From: Erysipelotrichaceae bacterium UBA3379
Lineage (GTDB): Bacteria > Bacillota_I > Bacilli_A > Erysipelotrichales > Coprobacillaceae
Assembly: GCA_002359025.1 (NCBI GenBank)
Contig: DEPZ01000010.1
Coordinates: 280-6,588 of the forward strand
Direction of reading: 5' to 3'
Length of the DNA stretch: 6,309 bases
Position numbers and translations under genes: made by a program. The notes beneath the pieces were generated by a model. The model was not told the DNA's origin. It did not search any database and worked only from the letters and a program-made list of their open reading frames with translations. The number at the start of each line of letters is the position of its first letter. Position 1 is the first letter of the stretch. This document shows, piece after piece, positions 4,858 through 6,309 of the stretch.

Positions 4858-6285
4858 ATGGTTCGTCGTAGAAATGGATTTACTTTAATTGAGATTATTG
4901 TTGTATTGATGATTGCAAGCATTGGATCAGTTGTAGTAGGGTCTATGATTGTCACATCTGTACAATTAAATAATGAAAGTGTAAAAGAGAATATGCAAAA
5001 ACAGATAGCAGATGAAATTGTCTCTTATTTCAAAGAACAATTCTATGCATCGACTGCAATATATGTACAACAAGATCAACCACAAATCAAAGATGAGAAT
5101 AATAATGATCTCACATGGAATCAAATATATGTTCAAAATCATCAATTGTATAGAAATAATGAAGAAATATTTGAAAATGACTTTTACCAAAGAAATAATG
5201 TTTCTGTTGATATAACTCTAAAACAAACAGCTGCTTATATCACAGTAAAAGTTTCTAGTTCTCAGTACAGTGAATACCAAACAACAGCAGTGATTGACTT
5301 AGATAATATTATCTATGGAACAAGTGAATTAGAAAATGCTGTTATCACATCTGAAAATAAAATCTATTATAGTCTAGATAAAACATTAGTAGCTACACTT
5401 CCAGATCAACCTGAGGAACCAGAAGAACCAGGTGATGAAGAAGAAACTGATATCGATTTTATTATTAAAGGTGAACAGAATTATGGTGCATATTCTAATA
5501 TCACAGCAAATAGCAACCTGCAAGCAGGTTCCATTATATTTAATAAAGATGATGGATATTGGTATCAAGTGGTAAAAAATGTTTATGTTGATAATATTAA
5601 ATATTTATTTAATAGTAATACAAATAATGATTTAAGAATTTTAGATCGTTATTACAGAAAGAAGAATCCTTATTATAAGGGCGATGTTGTTATTTATAAA
5701 GCTAATGATGGGACTGAAATGTATATAGAGTGTATAGAAGATTGTAATCAATATACATATCTTGGAACATCTATTGATAGTATTGAATGGAAGCGATATT
5801 GGAAGGTTTTAGAAAATGGTAATCAAGTCAAATTTACTAATCCAGTTGAATATGATTCAAGTCAAGAAACTGTAGCTACAGTTTATGATCAATTAGAAGA
5901 AGATATCAAGAAATATAATCCACAAGAATATGATGAAGCAAAGTGGAATCAATATCAAGTCGGTGATATGGTAAAAATCACATATCCTGCAAAATATGGA
6001 CCTGATCATGTAGAGTATTATATGAAGATATATGATTATGATGCAAAACCAGGTGAAACTGATAATCAAGGTCGCTTAGCATGGCGATTATATAGTAAGG
6101 TTTATTCTAATAAAAGTGCTTATGCAATAGGAGATATTGTAGGTGCGTTGGATCATTATCAAATTCATTATAGGCAGTTTTTAAGAGAGTGTATTAAGCC
6201 TTATACATCGGATGAAATTAAACGTTCTCATGGGGAGTATCAAACAGATTCTATTCGAGAGCCTTTAACAAAGTTTATAAAATAG
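4858..6285 (+). CDS. Large modular prepilin, candidate pilus adhesin
   Basis: A 475-aa prepilin, far larger than usual. The leader MVRRRNG is followed by FTLIEIIVVLMIASIGSVVV, so PilD should cut after G7, leaving Phe +1 and Glu +5. Residues 8-180 form a pilin-like part (helix 8-36, then a beta-rich region). A Pro/Glu/Asp-rich linker follows (182-199). Residues 221-475 look like four divergent modules with a Y-x-x-G-D-x-V turn (G224, G275, G369, G425), an aromatic pair 12-19 residues later and, in modules B and C, tryptophans near the end (W311/W315, W409). This pattern recalls CBM5/12-like carbohydrate-binding or phage tail-fibre modules; the resemblance is by eye. Cysteines are C292, C296 and C445 only. 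I infer a PilW/GspJ-position minor pilin displaying a binding head. Target and exact fold are unknown. Confidence 0.85.
   Translation: MVRRRNGFTLIEIIVVLMIASIGSVVVGSMIVTSVQLNNESVKENMQKQIADEIVSYFKEQFYASTAIYVQQDQPQIKDENNNDLTWNQIYVQNHQLYRNNEEIFENDFYQRNNVSVDITLKQTAAYITVKVSSSQYSEYQTTAVIDLDNIIYGTSELENAVITSENKIYYSLDKTLVATLPDQPEEPEEPGDEEETDIDFIIKGEQNYGAYSNITANSNLQAGSIIFNKDDGYWYQVVKNVYVDNIKYLFNSNTNNDLRILDRYYRKKNPYYKGDVVIYKANDGTEMYIECIEDCNQYTYLGTSIDSIEWKRYWKVLENGNQVKFTNPVEYDSSQETVATVYDQLEEDIKKYNPQEYDEAKWNQYQVGDMVKITYPAKYGPDHVEYYMKIYDYDAKPGETDNQGRLAWRLYSKVYSNKSAYAIGDIVGALDHYQIHYRQFLRECIKPYTSDEIKRSHGEYQTDSIREPLTKFIK
5389..5418 (+). repeat. Direct repeat copy 1, before the first module pair
   Basis: This 30-base segment matches 5872-5901 at about 22 of 30 positions, including the identical 9-mer GTAGCTACA and GATCAA at the same offset. 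It encodes VATLPDQPEE (178-187), against VATVYDQLEE in the second copy (seven of ten identical). It marks the junction between the pilin domain and the Pro/Glu-rich linker. Confidence 0.55.
5401..5454 (+). other. Region encoding the Pro/Glu-rich linker
   Basis: Residues 182-199 of the large pilin are nearly all Pro, Glu, Asp, Gln or Gly (PDQPEEPEEPGDEEETD). Such extended acidic linkers commonly separate a cell-bound domain from an exposed binding domain. Here it splits the pilin part from the modular head. Confidence 0.8.
5518..5658 (+). repeat. Candidate module A of the pilin head
   Basis: Residues 221-267. LQAGSIIF occupies the G-D-x-V position (G224, with Ser in place of Asp), followed by the aromatic patch GYWYQVV (233-239). 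It ends in LDRYYRKK. This is the most diverged copy, and the assignment rests on alignment by eye with modules B-D. Confidence 0.4.
5662..5811 (+). repeat. Candidate module B of the pilin head
   Basis: Residues 269-318. YYKGDVVIYK (272-281), then EMYIECIEDC (287-296) and WKRYWKVL (311-318). This is the clearest copy. It fits the Y-x-x-G-D-x-V-x-Y ... Y ... W-K-x-L layout of CBM5/12-like and phage tail-fibre modules, and carries a C-x3-C pair (C292, C296). Confidence 0.55.
5867..5884 (+). repeat. 18-bp perfect palindrome in the large pilin gene
   Basis: AAACTGTAGCTACAGTTT is self-complementary over all 18 bases. It lies between modules B and C and overlaps repeat copy 2. Its core GTAGCTAC also occurs in repeat copy 1 (5389-5396). 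It may be a protein-binding or recombination site, or simply coding sequence. Confidence 0.5.
5872..5901 (+). repeat. Direct repeat copy 2, before the second module pair
   Basis: Partner of 5389-5418, 483 bases downstream and in the same reading frame. It encodes VATVYDQLEE (339-348) and precedes modules C and D as copy 1 precedes A and B. Here the following linker is shorter and less proline-rich. Confidence 0.55.
5944..6102 (+). repeat. Candidate module C of the pilin head
   Basis: Residues 363-415. WNQYQVGDMVKITY (363-376), then the aromatic patch VEYYMKIYDYD (385-395) and AWRLYSKV (408-415). The W-x-x-Y-x-x-G-D-x-V start is the best match to the CBM5/12-like layout in the protein. Confidence 0.5.
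6106..6282 (+). repeat. Candidate module D of the pilin head
   Basis: Residues 417-475. SNKSAYAIGDIV (417-428), then IHYRQFLREC (436-445), placing a Cys where module B has C292. The C-terminal part has no closing tryptophan, so this copy is diverged or capped differently at the protein end. Confidence 0.4.
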
Positions 6286-6299
6286 CAAGGGGTGAAAAT

Positions 6300-6309
6300 A
6301 TGCAAAAAT
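6300..6309 (+). CDS. Start of a further operon gene (partial)
   Basis: ATG 6300 is followed by only three readable codons (Met-Gln-Lys) before the window ends. AAGGGGTGA (6287-6295), starting just after the preceding stop, is a good ribosome site at proper spacing, and the gap of 14 bp is like others in the operon. The product cannot be named. By position it could be another pilin or a further pilus gene. Confidence 0.6.

Noticed and set aside
5012..5215. 67-aa forward open frame inside the large pilin gene
   Set aside because: Out of frame with a clear prepilin and without a ribosome site or recognisable sequence. A shadow frame in AT-rich DNA.
5515..5530. 7-bp inverted repeat (AACCTGC/GCAGGTT) with a 2-base loop
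   Set aside because: Inside coding sequence for module A, the loop is too tight for a stable 7-bp RNA hairpin, and there is no T run. The 10-mer ACCTGCAAGC shared with bases 2-11 is probably chance.
1..6309. tRNA, rRNA, CRISPR array or insertion sequence
   Set aside because: No cloverleaf, regularly spaced repeat, transposase-like frame or terminal inverted repeats were seen. The window is almost fully covered by pilus genes.

Overview
The window holds one co-directional run of nine genes (the ninth cut off after three codons). It reads as most of a type IV pilus assembly operon from an AT-rich, low-GC Gram-positive bacterium. Supporting signs are strong AGGAGG-type ribosome sites, A/T-ending codons, a complete PilM-PilN-PilO inner-membrane set, and no outer-membrane secretin or PilP among the linked genes. 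The style suits Clostridia or Erysipelotrichia-like gut Firmicutes; that placement is inference from composition and gene order only, and the genus is not identified.

Layout: bases 1-57 carry no supportable gene. An intrinsic terminator (58-92) abuts the ribosome site of pilD. Then follow pilD (prepilin peptidase/methylase, 102-857), pilC (platform protein, 872-2056), pilM (divergent actin-like protein, 2066-2938), pilN (2942-3556) and pilO (3568-4146). Three minor-pilin-type genes come next: a PilX/GspK-like one (4130-4564), a short PilV/GspI-like one (4551-4853) and a large one (4858-6285). A further gene starts at 6300. Spacings are 3-14 bp, or overlaps of 14-17 bp, so one transcript and translational coupling are likely. 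No assembly or retraction ATPase (PilB, PilT) and no clear major pilin lie in the window.

How the genes fit together: PilD would cleave and methylate the prepilins. PilC, with PilM on the cytoplasmic face and PilN/PilO in the membrane, would form the assembly platform. The three class III signal-peptide proteins look like a minor-pilin set that primes or caps the fibre.

The most interesting item is the last complete gene. Its product is a pilin with a Pro/Glu-rich linker and about 275 extra residues. I read these as four divergent aromatic 'Y-x-x-G-D-x-V' modules, resembling the CBM5/12-type carbohydrate-binding fold or phage tail-fibre modules. They appear arranged as two pairs, each pair preceded by a related VAT..DQ.EE segment. 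This suggests a glycan- or surface-binding pilus-tip adhesin built by duplication. The module reading was made by eye and needs profile or structure confirmation.
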